Assembly (NCBI GenBank): GCA_014529385.2
Contig: CM043953.1
Span: forward strand, 96,349,342-96,413,341
Reading direction: 5' to 3'
Length of the DNA: 64,000 bases
Origin: Adiantum capillus-veneris
Taxonomy: Eukaryota; Streptophyta; Polypodiopsida; Polypodiales; Pteridaceae
Part shown: positions 11,440-22,117 of the stretch, piece after piece
How the letters are laid out: each line of letters opens with the position of its first letter
Position numbering within the stretch: the stretch's first letter is position 1
Translations under genes and position numbers: made by a program
The notes under the pieces: generated by a model
Seen by the model: the letters and a program-made list of their open reading frames with translations, nothing else
The model's database searches: none
Told to the model about the DNA's origin: nothing

Positions 11440-11889
11440 CTAGCAAATCCGGGTTTTCGACTTATACATATTGAGTTCCGTTCGATCCATGTACATTTTT
11501 CCTTGCTTGTTTGCCCTAACCTTTTCTTCGAACTCAATACCATGATCATCAATGCGAATAGCATACTCTTCGTTAGGAACCAAGTAAACCTGGGCTCCAT
11601 GACAATTAGTCTTGTAAAAAGAGAGTATATGCTTATAGCGCATTGTCGTTCCGGTTTCAGAGTGAGTCAAGTAAGAAGACATTTTGGGTGTTGAATCTGA
11701 AAAAGTGTCCAAGACTTCTTCAGGAATTGTGTGCAAGGAATTGCCTTGATTCACGCTTTCTTCAGTGGATATTCTACTGGTGTTTTTCCTGAATAGGCCT
11801 TGATTTCCTATTACACGACCGGATCTAAGGTTCATATAGACGTATGAAGCCCTGGATAGAGTACTCACCTGGGATTGACTTTCCATCAA
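11440..11889 (-). pseudogene. gypsy gag N-terminal region
   Basis: A 149-codon open frame with a YVYMNLRSGR segment lies upstream of the gag core on the same strand. It has no catalytic motif. I assign it to the N-terminal part of the gypsy polyprotein by position; about 600 bases of disrupted frame lie between it and the recognisable gag domain. Confidence 0.45.
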
Positions 11890-12240
11890 TGTCCACTTGA
11901 TTCAATTACAACTTTTTGTCAAGCCACTTATTCCTCGTTTGCAACCTGATTCCTGTACAAAATTTATCAAATTAGCTATTTTTCTATAAGGACAATAGAG
12001 CTCTTGAGAACTCCAGTGATTGGTCTCTATATTTCACTTCAATTTGTGCTATGGAAGTCAAAATTTTGACTTTCAGATTCAGCTTAGCAAAATCAAAGGT
12101 CTAATCTGCAACCTCTAAACTGAGTGTATCTGTACCAATTTTGATCCGATTGAACCCAAAATTTTGCTATGGCCTTATATTTTGCTGGTCTAACACTGTA
12201 TAAGCCCAAAAGTCAAATTTGAAGTCTCTGGATAGCAAAA

Positions 12241-13262
12241 GTAAATAATCAAAATTCTTCACTTTTGTCACTTTTTTCCACTTTTTGGATTGGTTTGGCA
12301 AGTATACAACTTGTTATAGCCCTTGGGAAAGTTTCAACAAGTTTGGACAAAATTTGATCAAATTTACCCACTGTTCCTTGTCTACAGACTCTGATTTCGA
12401 GAATCTGGCTTAAGTCTCACTTTTGTGGTCCAAATTTCACCAAAATTGATTTGTGCGGTCTAATTGATGTGCTTGACCTTGTGGTATACTCAAATCTGCA
12501 AAATCACCAAGTTTTGAAGCAGATGTAAATAATCACGATTATTTACTTTGGATAATTTTTTGCATATTTTTGTCCCAACTTTGACACAGATCTATCAAGC
12601 ACCTTATGTTAAGGTCACTAGCCAATTTACATCAAGTTTGGATAATTTTTAGTGAAGTGGTCATCATTTATCTGTCCGTAGACTAACTTTGTAATTTTTG
12701 TCACAGTTTTCACTCTAGTGATCCAAATCTTACCAAATTTGGTTTGTGGGCTTATTACAACATGGTAAAGCTAGTGGTGTGCCAACTTGGTCAAAAAAGT
12801 TCAAAAACATAGCAGAAGTAAATAATCACGATTATTTACTTTTGTCAAAATTTTGCAAGCTTTTGATCAATGGAGCACATACACATGTTTATCACATCAA
12901 TATAAGCCTATGAATCAGTTTTCAACAAGTTTGGATAAATTTTTTCTCAATTCACACTCAAGATTCAAAAAGTCAGTACAAACTTTACTTTTCACCCAGT
13001 TTTTTGCCAGTTTAGTGATCCAAATCTCTTGGGTCTTTACAAAAGTTGTTTGTTCACATGTAACGAGTCAATGATATGAGTCTTGGCTAATTTGGAGCAA
13101 AAAGTTAATAATCACGATTATTAACTTGAGGCTTGGAATGAGCACTTTTTTGAAATTTTCTCAAGGACAGTCCTTTTATGATGTGTTTTAAGCCTATGAA
13201 TCAAGTCAAAAGTTAGTTTGGCCTAAAAAGTCAAGAAAAAGTAAATAATTTGAGTTTTGGTC
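12241..13262. repeat. tandem ~290-bp units with a 22-bp palindrome each
   Basis: Divergent tandem units repeat with a period of 284-293 bases. Each carries a palindrome GTAAATAATC-AC-GATTATTTAC: intact at 12,525-12,546 and 12,818-12,839, changed symmetrically in both arms at 13,104-13,125 (GTTAATAATC/GATTATTAAC), and half-lost at 12,241 and 13,241. Other shared blocks include gatccaaatct and caagtttggata. The region lies upstream of the gypsy gag on its strand and may be that element's leader. No open frame of note. Confidence 0.85.
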
Positions 13263-13699
13263 AACTTCTTGAAATTTTTACCTCGAAGTGTCCTTGAGCT
13301 TACCCACTGGTTCGGACAACTCTTAGGCTTACTCCCCAGTTGGATTGAGTGAATTCGAGTCTTTTCGTGCTATTTCTAGCCGTAGACCTGAAATTCTGCA
13401 ACTTTACATAACAACTCACACTTGATTCTTTCAGAGAGAGCAATGCTATGAGATCCACCTCGGATCCTACTTACTCTACTTCTAGTTTCTCATGCAATGG
13501 GGTTGTGGAAAGTGTCCACAAACACTCGTTTTCTTGTGTTTTCTATGTTTTTTAGAGTCTTGATCTTAAGATTTGTCTCATCTACCAATCATCCTCCAAA
13601 TCCTAATCTAAATCTACAATCCTACAGTCCTAAATGTACTCGTCAAGTACGATTACTTCCAAGCTACCTCTACACAGCAAAATAGGACAATCTTAAGCT

Positions 13700-14160
13700 A
13701 TGCGATTTCTATGCGATTTCCTAAAAGCTACCGCTTTCATTCGACAGTTTGATGTTGCCTTTGCAAATGGAAATTTCAAAAAAGCGTCGAAGTTGAGGCA
13801 TGTGACCAAACACCTCAAGGTGATTGCAAATACTTGGTGGTATACCAAAGCTCAGCAAGGAACTTACAACAAGACTTCGATTCAATTCAAGGCCGAATTT
13901 TTGGACAAATTGTTTTCCTCTATGCTTTGAATAAGGCATCAAAGAAGATTGGGATCGGTTTGCCCGATTGGAGCACAAGTGAGTCATGGATTATGTGAAT
14001 CGGTATTCGTTCACTCCCTCCAAGGTGGCTCCATTTTTGAACCTCTTTGAATAAGAAAATATAATGAAGTTTAACGAAGGAATTTTTCCCAAATTTTATA
14101 AACGCATCCGCAAGATACTTTGCAACGGATGGTGGAGTCAGCAATTGAAAGTGTACACCT
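13700..14160 (+). pseudogene. gypsy gag fragment
   Basis: The first 76 codons contain IRQFDVAFANGNFKKASKLR and the tryptophan pair NTWWYTKAQQG, typical of the plant gypsy gag domain. After a stop and frame change the sequence continues as WDRFARLEHK, stop, VMDYVNRYSF, also gag-like. It is related to the gag at 25,977-26,400 (FIQQFNAEFGDEGFTESSKLR). No zinc knuckle or pol follows. Confidence 0.65.
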
Positions 14161-14658
14161 CAGTGTACATAGAATCTAATCCCCGCAGTGGGACGTGAAC
14201 CATTGAACACAGAAACAATGAATTTTTGTTACCTCTCTTCAAAGGATACGTTGCTATCCGGAGAAAGTTTGGAGTAAGAGAATTCAATTAACTCCCCATT
14301 TTTTGAATAGAAAACTCTCAAACTTCAAGTGAGAGGGCAAGTGTGATCAAAGTTACATCTTTGAAGAAGTTACAAAGTGTGTTTTCTTTGTCGCACGAGG
14401 AATGCATATGTCTAACCAGGACTAATCACTCTTGAGTGTTTATGAGAGTAGGGTTGAGTCAAAACATTGTTTTATACGATGAACTGCTTTGCTTAACCAT
14501 CTGGAAGGTCCATGATTAATTTGGTATCCGGTAATTCTCGAATAGATTACCTGCTACTGTAGGTAGGAAATTATAAAGGAACCATTTTGAGCTTTCAAGC
14601 AAAGAAAAACTTTCATTAAGCTTGAGTACTCTTTAAGTCCACACCCCCTACCCGATAA

Positions 14659-14921
14659 GGGAAGATCTCGGGGGGTTCACTATGTGTAAAACTACCATAT
14701 CACGTGTGTTTAAGACATGTTTGTAAAACCCCTTATCTGTGAATTTTTTAAAGAATATAATAAACCCTTTTCTTTTAAAATCTGTAACTTTTTTTCAAAT
14801 TTGAAAAAATAATTCCCTTATGTATATATATTTCTGTAAGTTTCAAGAACTTTAAATACCCTTCTGTTGAACTCACGTGATAGGTTACATTTTTATTAGG
14901 TGACCTCCCCGGGGGGAAGAT
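14659..14921. mobile_element. hAT-like MITE, copy 1
   Basis: The element spans 14,667-14,913 (247 bp). The left end is CTCGGGGGGTTCAC and the right end, read inversely, is CCCGGGGAGGTCAC. It is flanked by a perfect 8-bp duplication gggaagat (14,659-14,666 and 14,914-14,921). An 8-bp duplication is the hallmark of hAT transposition. AT-rich interior, no protein. Related copies lie at 37,109 and 44,783. Confidence 0.87.
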
Positions 14922-15655
14922 ATGGTAGTGCTTTTTGCACAAGTGAAGGAATACTCTCTTTATGAGGGAAGAAGCCTATGCTTGTAGAATTGCACATTTG
15001 AAATCCAAGTTTATTTGATGAGCGGGTTTTTCTCTAAGATCGAGCCAAGGGATTGTCAGGTTGAGTGTCTTCGCTCTTAAGGATCTTACAAAGGGAAGGT
15101 AATTTTCCACGTTCATCAAAACTCTAACACAACATAAGAATTATATACACCTTTGAGTACATGGATAACACACGAAGATACAGACGTATGCCAGGATGGG
15201 TCATCTACCAGTCGAATTTTTATCTCTACTGAACGGAATGAGATGAACTAACGTCCTTTTCACAAATTGGGCTGGAGTTTGTTATACTCTCTTGAGTACC
15301 TGTTTACGCACAACGATGTTCCAATACAAGAATCTCTGTTTGAGATGTGTTTGGTAGAAGAAATTTGAGTTTCTCTATGGAGAAGAGGTGTTTTGATGGT
15401 CGTTGATTATTGAAAACGTTATGTGCTTTTACCATTACAGCAACAACTTCTGGTTGCGGTATATGTTTCTCCATGAGTAGGTCGTAGCATTTACACGCTT
15501 CTGGAATAAATTTGAACAATTATGTTTGTAAGAGTATAATTCAACAACCATTTTATAATGGTAAGAATAACCTTAACCACATATGGGAGAACATCATTGA
15601 GATCTAAAGCGCGTTGCCCTTAAGTGGGCCAAGTTTGAACTTATGTTCACAGAAA

Positions 15656-15905
15656 CTGTCATAATAACTAATATCTAATTCTCCTAACTGGTTTTCTCAT
15701 GTTAAACTGATCATTTAATATGGGGAAGTACCAAGGGAGAAAAAGCTAGAATATTGGTTAAGTTGGCAGATCGGTCACAGTAGGGATCCAAAGGAAGAAA
15801 AATAGGGATCCAAAGGGGGGCCATCTGCAAAAGAGCAATGTGCAACAATGGGATTCAAAGACCCTAAAGTTCAGCCCATTAAGACTTCCAAAATTCAAAG
15901 ACCCT
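15656..15905 (+). repeat. LTR-like dispersed repeat, 5' fragment (copy A)
   Basis: Starting at tgtcataataa, about 250 bases are closely similar to 32,252-32,500, including tctaattctcct, ggagaaaaagctagaatattggtt and the doubled agggatccaaag block. Similarity stops near 15,905. Confidence 0.8.
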
Positions 15906-16660
15906 CTCTTCTATTCCTTGCAATTAATGATATTTGTGCCACGGACACAGGACCTTGAGTGATTTTCTAAAAGGGTTAAGAGGAGTAGCAACTAGGGCCT
16001 AAAGTGCCAAAGTACACCTTAAAAAATTTACACCTAAAAGGTGTTAGAATGGTTGACAATAGTGAAATTAATGTTGATAGATTCGATTTTGCTAGAGCAG
16101 GCTATTAATGATGTCCCTATGCTTCTTAACTATCTTGTTTCTAGGCTTCAACAAGCCATGGGCAATCCATCCCTCCAAAGTGAAGTGCAACGGCAGCTAT
16201 GTGATCATGGGATTCTCCAAACTCCCCACCAAGAAGAGAGAGTACTTTGGAAGCCTCCTTGTGAGACTTCCAACTTACTAGGAGAAATATGAACCTTGCA
16301 TGGGCCTTGTAAGGAATCCTAATTTTTAGGGATTAAGGCTAATGGTGTGTAGGGTTAAGGGGACAAGGGTATTCAAGAAGCTAGTTTTGAGTAGGCTTTT
16401 CTAGCCTTTTTTTTAGACACATGTAGGATGTGGACCTAAGAGGTCACCTTCTCTCTCTAGCTTTTTGAAAGTGAAGGGAGTAAAGAGGTGTGGCCACATC
16501 ATCAAAAACGTGGATCACTAAGAGCCAAAATTTGACTTTTTAAACAAAAAGTTATTTTTACTTATTTTTGACTTAAAACTCCCCCCCAACATATATCCAT
16601 ATCAAAAAAGTATTTTTTGACATTTTTTTAAACTTACAAGCACTAAAAGTCCAATTTTTC
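15906..16660. other. no gene recognised
   Basis: An 83-codon plus-strand frame at 16,041-16,292 has no motif I recognise. The rest is AT-rich sequence without visible element ends. Confidence 0.4.
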
Positions 16661-16663
16661 AAA

Positions 16664-16920
16664 AAAAAAAAACCTTTCTTCTCTCTTCCTCCTCCCTCCT
16701 TTCTCCCTCTCCTCTCCCTCCCTGACCCTTCTCTCCTCCTCCTCCCCTCTCTCCCTCTCTCCCACTGTCCCCTTCTCTCCTCCCATGTTCCTCCCTCTCC
16801 CTCCCTGCCCCCTTCTCTCCTCCTTCTCCACTCTCTCTCTCTCTCCCCCACTACCCCCTTGTCTTCTCCCATGTTCCTCTCTCTCCCTCCCCCCTCTCTC
16901 TTTTCATCCTTTTCTTCCTC
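16664..16920. repeat. pyrimidine-rich low-complexity tract
   Basis: About 250 bases of almost pure C/T, with repeated ctccctctctccc and cctccctcc blocks and two copies of ttctctcctcccatgttcctccctctcc-like sequence. The overlapping Arg/Glu/Gly frames are repeat artefacts. Confidence 0.85.
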
Positions 16921-18600
16921 ATGCAACAACTACCATGGTGCTCAAGGACATCACAAATCGTATGCATACATATTTGCTTGTTCGCAACGTTTGCATCGAA
17001 GGCCGCACGTGAGGGTGAGCAGAGGTCATCCCAGGAACGTCGTAGCATCGGTGAGATGAATGTTGACGATTCTTCAATATCTTGCCAATACCATCACATA
17101 TTTGAATAAAACACCCCTTTATGCAAGGTAACAATACACTTCTTACTTTTGATTGTGTTCTTCTTATCATAAACTTTGAAGTCTAAGGTGTTGCCTCTAC
17201 TTGTTTTGTAGTGCTTGGCACAAAGGTTACTTTTATGCACAAATAGTGAAAGGCTGCAGGTTAGAGAGGCCAAGTGTCACCACTTTTCCTCTAAAACAGT
17301 CTTCTTTGTTACATCTTGCAGGTAGGTGCTTCAAATCCATGCTTATTAGGGGTGGTAGTCTCATCCTAATGTATATTTTTATATTGTTTATTCCCAGCTA
17401 GATAGAAATACTTGCAAATTTGTACAACATATACTTAAGAAGTGTCTTCATTATATAGCTTGCAAATGTTGAATTCATACATGTTTTTGTTACAAGGTGA
17501 CCTCTTGCTATGCTAGTTGAGTGGCGTTGTTTGCAAGAACGGCTCAAGGAACTGGCATAACATGAAGCTTTTACGGTGGCACAAAGCTCTCCTCAGCGGC
17601 AATGTGGCTCCCACTACACCAAAAATCATTATGCTGACATGAAGAGATCCCTAGTAGGACAATGCAAAAACTTTTCATCAGCAGCAACACACTCTTTCCT
17701 AACATGAGGGCACTCCTACCAAAGATATTTTTATGTGATAGGTCACCCCAGGAGCATACCATGTCATGGAATGGATGTAAGAACGATGACCACACTACTC
17801 CTTGTAAAGTGTTCACAGATGTATGTTTATCAAAGTTAATGAGAAGAAATTTGGACTTTTTTGTTTGTTGATGTGTAAGAGCACTCTAGGTCTACCATAT
17901 TTTAGATTGTTTGACAAGTTAAATAAAATTTGTAGTCATTTAAAGTGTAAGTTTGTTTTTGTTTGGTAAGATTGTACATGAGTAGACATAATAAAGTATA
18001 AGAGATCTTGACGGAATAAGCCTCGATTAGATTCCTACCATGCACTTGTGACACCAGACCTCTCCTTGAACCTTTTGATTTCTATCATTGTGGGAAGTCT
18101 AAGGGTGGTCTATTTTCAAATTTTTAGCAATAACTTTTTTTAAAGGAAATTTTGGTTATTTTAAAGTTTGTACACAGTCTAGGAGTTCATTCTGATTGTT
18201 TTCCTTTAGTTTCAATTTTTGATCGAGGGCACTCCTTGGAAGCCACTTTTGAAGGTGTTAAGGTGAGATTTTGAGAAAGTTTTGTATGTAGGAAATGCAG
18301 TCCTTAACACAATAAAAACCATTGGTTCTCTGAGTATTCTCAGATTCCATGGTTTTAATGCCCGTTCGAGCCCGTAGATTAAGGAAAAAGTAAGAAATGT
18401 CTGGTTTACATCATTTTTTAAGAAATTGCCAACTTGCACGTTGATTTTTGGAAAATCCGAGTAGGATATTATTTTTTTGCATCACACGATAGTCGAAGAG
18501 CGCGACGAGATGAACAAATTTATGTGAGACAAGCCCAGACAGATTCAGAGCCAATTGAACACTAGAAGCTCTTGAAAACAGCCTAAAAGTCCACCACTTG
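16921..18600. other. no gene recognised
   Basis: Only short open frames without motifs. A CACTACACCAAAAA sequence at 17,612-17,625 looks like the end of a CACTA transposon, but no partner end with a matching 3-bp duplication was found. Confidence 0.4.
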
Positions 18601-18902
18601 AATTATGACCATGCATAAAAATAAAGCATCTACTTGTCATTTTAGGGCCCCAGGGACCCTCAACATGAGGGGCCACAAGGGCACGCAAATCAGCCATCCA
18701 AAATTAGGGCCCTAGGGACCCTCAACATGAGGGGCCACAAGGGGCGCAAATCATCCATCCAAAATTTTTGGATGGCTGATTTGCGCGCCCTTGTGGCCTC
18801 TCATGTTGAGGGTCCTTGGGGCCCTAAAATGACAAGTACAGGCTTTTTTTGATGCATAGCCATGAGATAGAATTGGGCAAATTGATGTATTCATAGCAAA
18901 CT

Positions 18903-18920
18903 CCCCCCCCCCCCCCCCCC
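18903..18920. repeat. poly-C tract (C18)
   Basis: Homopolymer of 18 C. A run of 21 C at 19,140-19,160 and one of 11 C at 19,426-19,436 occupy the same place in the neighbouring units. Confidence 0.95.
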
Positions 18921-19192
18921 ACAATGGCAAATAGCTAAACATTGTATCATGCCATGCATAAAAATAAATCTTGTACTTGTCATTTTAGGGCCCCAGGGAC
19001 CCTCAACATGAGGGGCCACAAGGGCGCACAAATCAGCCATCCAAAATTTGGCCACAAGGACGCGCAAATCATCCATCCAAAAACTTTGATGAATAGCCAT
19101 GAGATAGAGTTGGGCAAATTGATGTATTCATAGCAAACTCCCCCCCCCCCCCCCCCCCCCACAATGGCAAATAGCTAAACATTGTATCATGC

Positions 19193-19379
19193 CATGCATT
19201 AAAAAAGGATTGTACTTGTCATTTTAGGGGCCCAGGGACCCTCAACAAGAGGGGCCACAAGGGCGCGCAAACTGGCCATCCAAAAATTTTGGATGGCCAG
19301 TTTGCGCGCCCTTGTGGCCCCTCTTGTTGAGGGTCCCTGGGCCCCTAAAATGACAAGTACAAGCTTTTTTTAATGCATG
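19193..19379. repeat. near-perfect 187-bp palindrome
   Basis: Two 93-base arms flank a single central base at 19,286. The inner 76 bases of each arm (19,210-19,285 and 19,287-19,362) are exact complements. The outer 17 bases have only two mismatches (19,207/19,365 and 19,209/19,363). Confidence 0.96.
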
Positions 19380-19659
19380 TCCATGAGATAGAACTGGGCA
19401 GTTTAATGTGTTCATAGCAACCCCTCCCCCCCCCCCAAATGGCAGATACCTAAACCTTGTATCATGCTTATCAACCATTTTTTACTTCCTTGTGTCCATC
19501 CCCTGTTCTTGGAAATATCTTGGTCCCTATTTGTGCCTGGATGGGCCTGGATGTGCCTGGTTGTGGTCCCTCTTGTTGAGGGTCTCTGGGGCTTCAAAAT
19601 GACAAATAGGGGCTTTGTTTTGATGTATGGCCATGAGATAGAGTTGTAGTGTTTGATGT

Positions 19660-22117
19660 CCGGAGTATTCACTATGTCAAATTTTCCTATATCATGTCCG
19701 TTCACCACAATGGATTGAAAGTAGCCCTTATAGGCCTTACCTACACATGTTTCTGTAACTTTACAAGAATATAAATTCCCTTCTGTTGAACACATGTGCT
19801 ATGTTACATATACTTTAGTGAACTCGCAAGGTCAAAGGCCTCACAAATATTGTGCACTCAGAACATTTAGCACTAGAAATCAACCAAACAAGGAGCCAAT
19901 TTTTACTTCCTTGTGTTCACCTCGTGTTCTTGGAAATGTTTTGGTTAAGCCATTTCTTTGGTATTTAAAACCACATGTGACCCCTATTGTTATAGTATCC
20001 GACCAAAGGTTTCTTGATTAGCAGTTATATAGGTTCGAGTGATACATATCTTCTATGTTAACAATGCATGTATCTATAATTTATGTTTACACTTTCTCTA
20101 TCCAAATGAGCTATATAGTAAAAATCAAATCCGCAATTCAACAATTAAGTTCACAAGGTGATAGCTATTGGTATGATCTTTAACAATACCAAATAAATAG
20201 CTACCAATAGCGAATGAATAGGGATATTTAAGAAGGTTTGATACCAAAAACTTGTCAACTCTACTCAAAAAGGTGGAAACTCAAAGGCTTTATAATATAT
20301 ATGATGAAACAAGAATCAATAATAATTCACCCCTATATATCTACACCTCCATCTCAAGTTGTCATTTCTCTAAGTCAAGTTGGCATAGAAATAGTATGGA
20401 AACAATAACATTTTGGAAAGCAAGAATTTAGCTTTCTCAACTTTTGAAATGTTGCTATTGATATATATTCAACATCCCCAAATGAGGACATCTTGACAAA
20501 GGTTATGATCCACTTAATAAGAATAACCATTAGTGATTAAACTGAAATCAAAATATTGCATGAATTTCTTCATGGTGGAATGATTAAGACTTGAAACTTC
20601 AAACATCTTACAGACAAATCAGAATATCCAAAAAAATCAACAATATTTCTCAAATCTGTATGAAACTCCAGTAATCTAAATACTCAGTGCGACACCATTT
20701 AACAAAAAGAAATATTTATATTGCATTTATAGAGGAATCCAGCCTCATAAAAATAATTACAAATGGAGACAATGTTGTTGCTGTTAGGCTTCTCTTACAA
20801 GTATTTGTCTTTCTCATCTAGAGATTCATATACACGAGTATTTGTGTGTCTATGACACTAGGGAAGATAGTAGTGCTATAGGGATGGCTTTTCTAAGAGC
20901 TCCTAGAGAGTACCTATTGGTTCAAGATTCTACAAAAATCCTACTATTCTTATCAAAATCTTTTAACATGGTAGTGAAAGGTTCCTCACGGAACAAAAAT
21001 AGGGTGATTTCCATCTCTGCACATGGTTGCTTTCTCATGTCCTCTCAAAACAAGTTGACTCTGTAAGTAAACAACAGATTATGTGAGCACAAAGTTATAA
21101 AGTACAAAATGATATCATTCTAATAATCTAATGACAACTATACAAAGAATAAATTATAAGAAAAATCTTTGATGACTCTCCATAGATAACACAACTTACT
21201 TACATTGTGAGACTCAATCACATGCTACAAAACTATAGATGGCGCACCAAAGCCATCAACAAAATAGCACCACCCAATGTTATGAGGTGTGAAGCCTAAA
21301 CATTGAAAGCCATAAAGAGGTTAATTCCCTCTAGCATGATAAACTTAAAGATGCAGATGATCTTAAGCTCTGAATGTAAGCTACAAGGGTAGTTTTCTCA
21401 CCATTCTATCTTTATGTTGGAGATGAATCCTTGCAATGCCCATGCACTATTCACACCTCCTGCTCTTGTGGTAAGTTGTGAGTAGGTCATGTGAGTTGAT
21501 GCTTTTTCCACCTTTGGGAGTAGAGGTTTCCATGTAGTGCGAGTGAATGAAAGTAGAAGGAGGAGAATCTTGTTTCATGCTGTAATGGAGGTGAGAGAAG
21601 GGAGAGGAGCTAGCTTGGTGTGGAACTATGTGGTGGGCAAGGGGAAGAGATGGGGAAGAAGCTTGCTTGGTGCTACAATGGAGATGGGAGAAAGCTAGTA
21701 GAGAGATAATGTTGGACTATAGGGGGTGTATGTGGTTGTTGCAGCCATGGAGAGCTTGGAAAAGGGTTTGTAGAGAGAGAAAATCACTTTTAGCTATAGA
21801 ATAGGTTTGGAAAGACTTTGGAGGGTGGAAAATGATGTTTTGAAATTTTTTGAAAAATTTTAATTTTTTGGAATTTTTTAGTGCACGTTTTTTACTTTTG
21901 GAGGTCAAAAATACTTTTTTGACCATGAAATAGGTTAGGGGACCTTTTAAGGAGGGAAAACTTGAAATTTGAAATTTTTTGAAATTTTGAAATTTTTAGT
22001 GTATTTTTAAATCCGGGCCAAAAAGTGGGGGAAAAAAGGTCAAAGTGGTCATCTTTTTCCTAATCTGAGTCTTGATGCAAAATGGGTTTTTAGTGAAGAG
22101 TGTACCTATAATCTTGT
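19660..22117. other. no gene recognised
   Basis: Between 19,660 and 19,828 the sequence resembles the hAT-like MITE family (attcactatg at the left, gtgaactcgc at the right), but no target duplication was found. The remaining 2.3 kb is AT-rich with short open frames only, including A/T-rich gaaattttttgaaa tracts around 21,835-21,995. Confidence 0.45.

Larger units (their letters stand above)
2013..11889 (-). mobile_element. Ty3/gypsy retrotransposon remnant, interrupted
   Basis: Read on the minus strand, the pieces come in gypsy order: N-terminal gag region (11,889-11,440), gag core (10,850-10,704 rejoining 5,246-4,787), a Pro/Gln/Met-rich stretch, a CCHC zinc knuckle, a charged linker, an aspartic protease and a short downstream linker. 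Reverse transcriptase, RNase H and integrase are absent from the left side. The unit is cut by a copia element at the ctaat duplication and by a MITE at 3,735-4,021. No LTRs were found. The many stops and frame changes show it is dead. Confidence 0.8.
18608..19650. repeat. foldback repeat cluster with long palindromes and poly-C tracts
   Basis: Three to four related units are arrayed in tandem. Each has catgcat plus A-rich sequence, an inverted-repeat core built on attttagggsccagggaccctcaac, then a gatagarttgggcaa block, a poly-C run and ggcaaatagctaaacattgtatcatg. Unit 1 has an imperfect palindrome centred at 18,765. Unit 2 has kept only the left arm. Unit 3 is the near-perfect palindrome at 19,193-19,379. 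A fourth right arm lies at 19,575-19,650. No protein is encoded. Confidence 0.9.

Noticed and set aside
16573-17059. Several Arg/Glu/Gly or Pro/Leu/Ser frames
   Set aside because: They lie on a pyrimidine-rich low-complexity tract and lack motifs.
18608-19650. CRISPR-like array of repeats
   Set aside because: Plant nuclear context, units of 240-340 bp, and inverted-repeat structure do not fit CRISPR.
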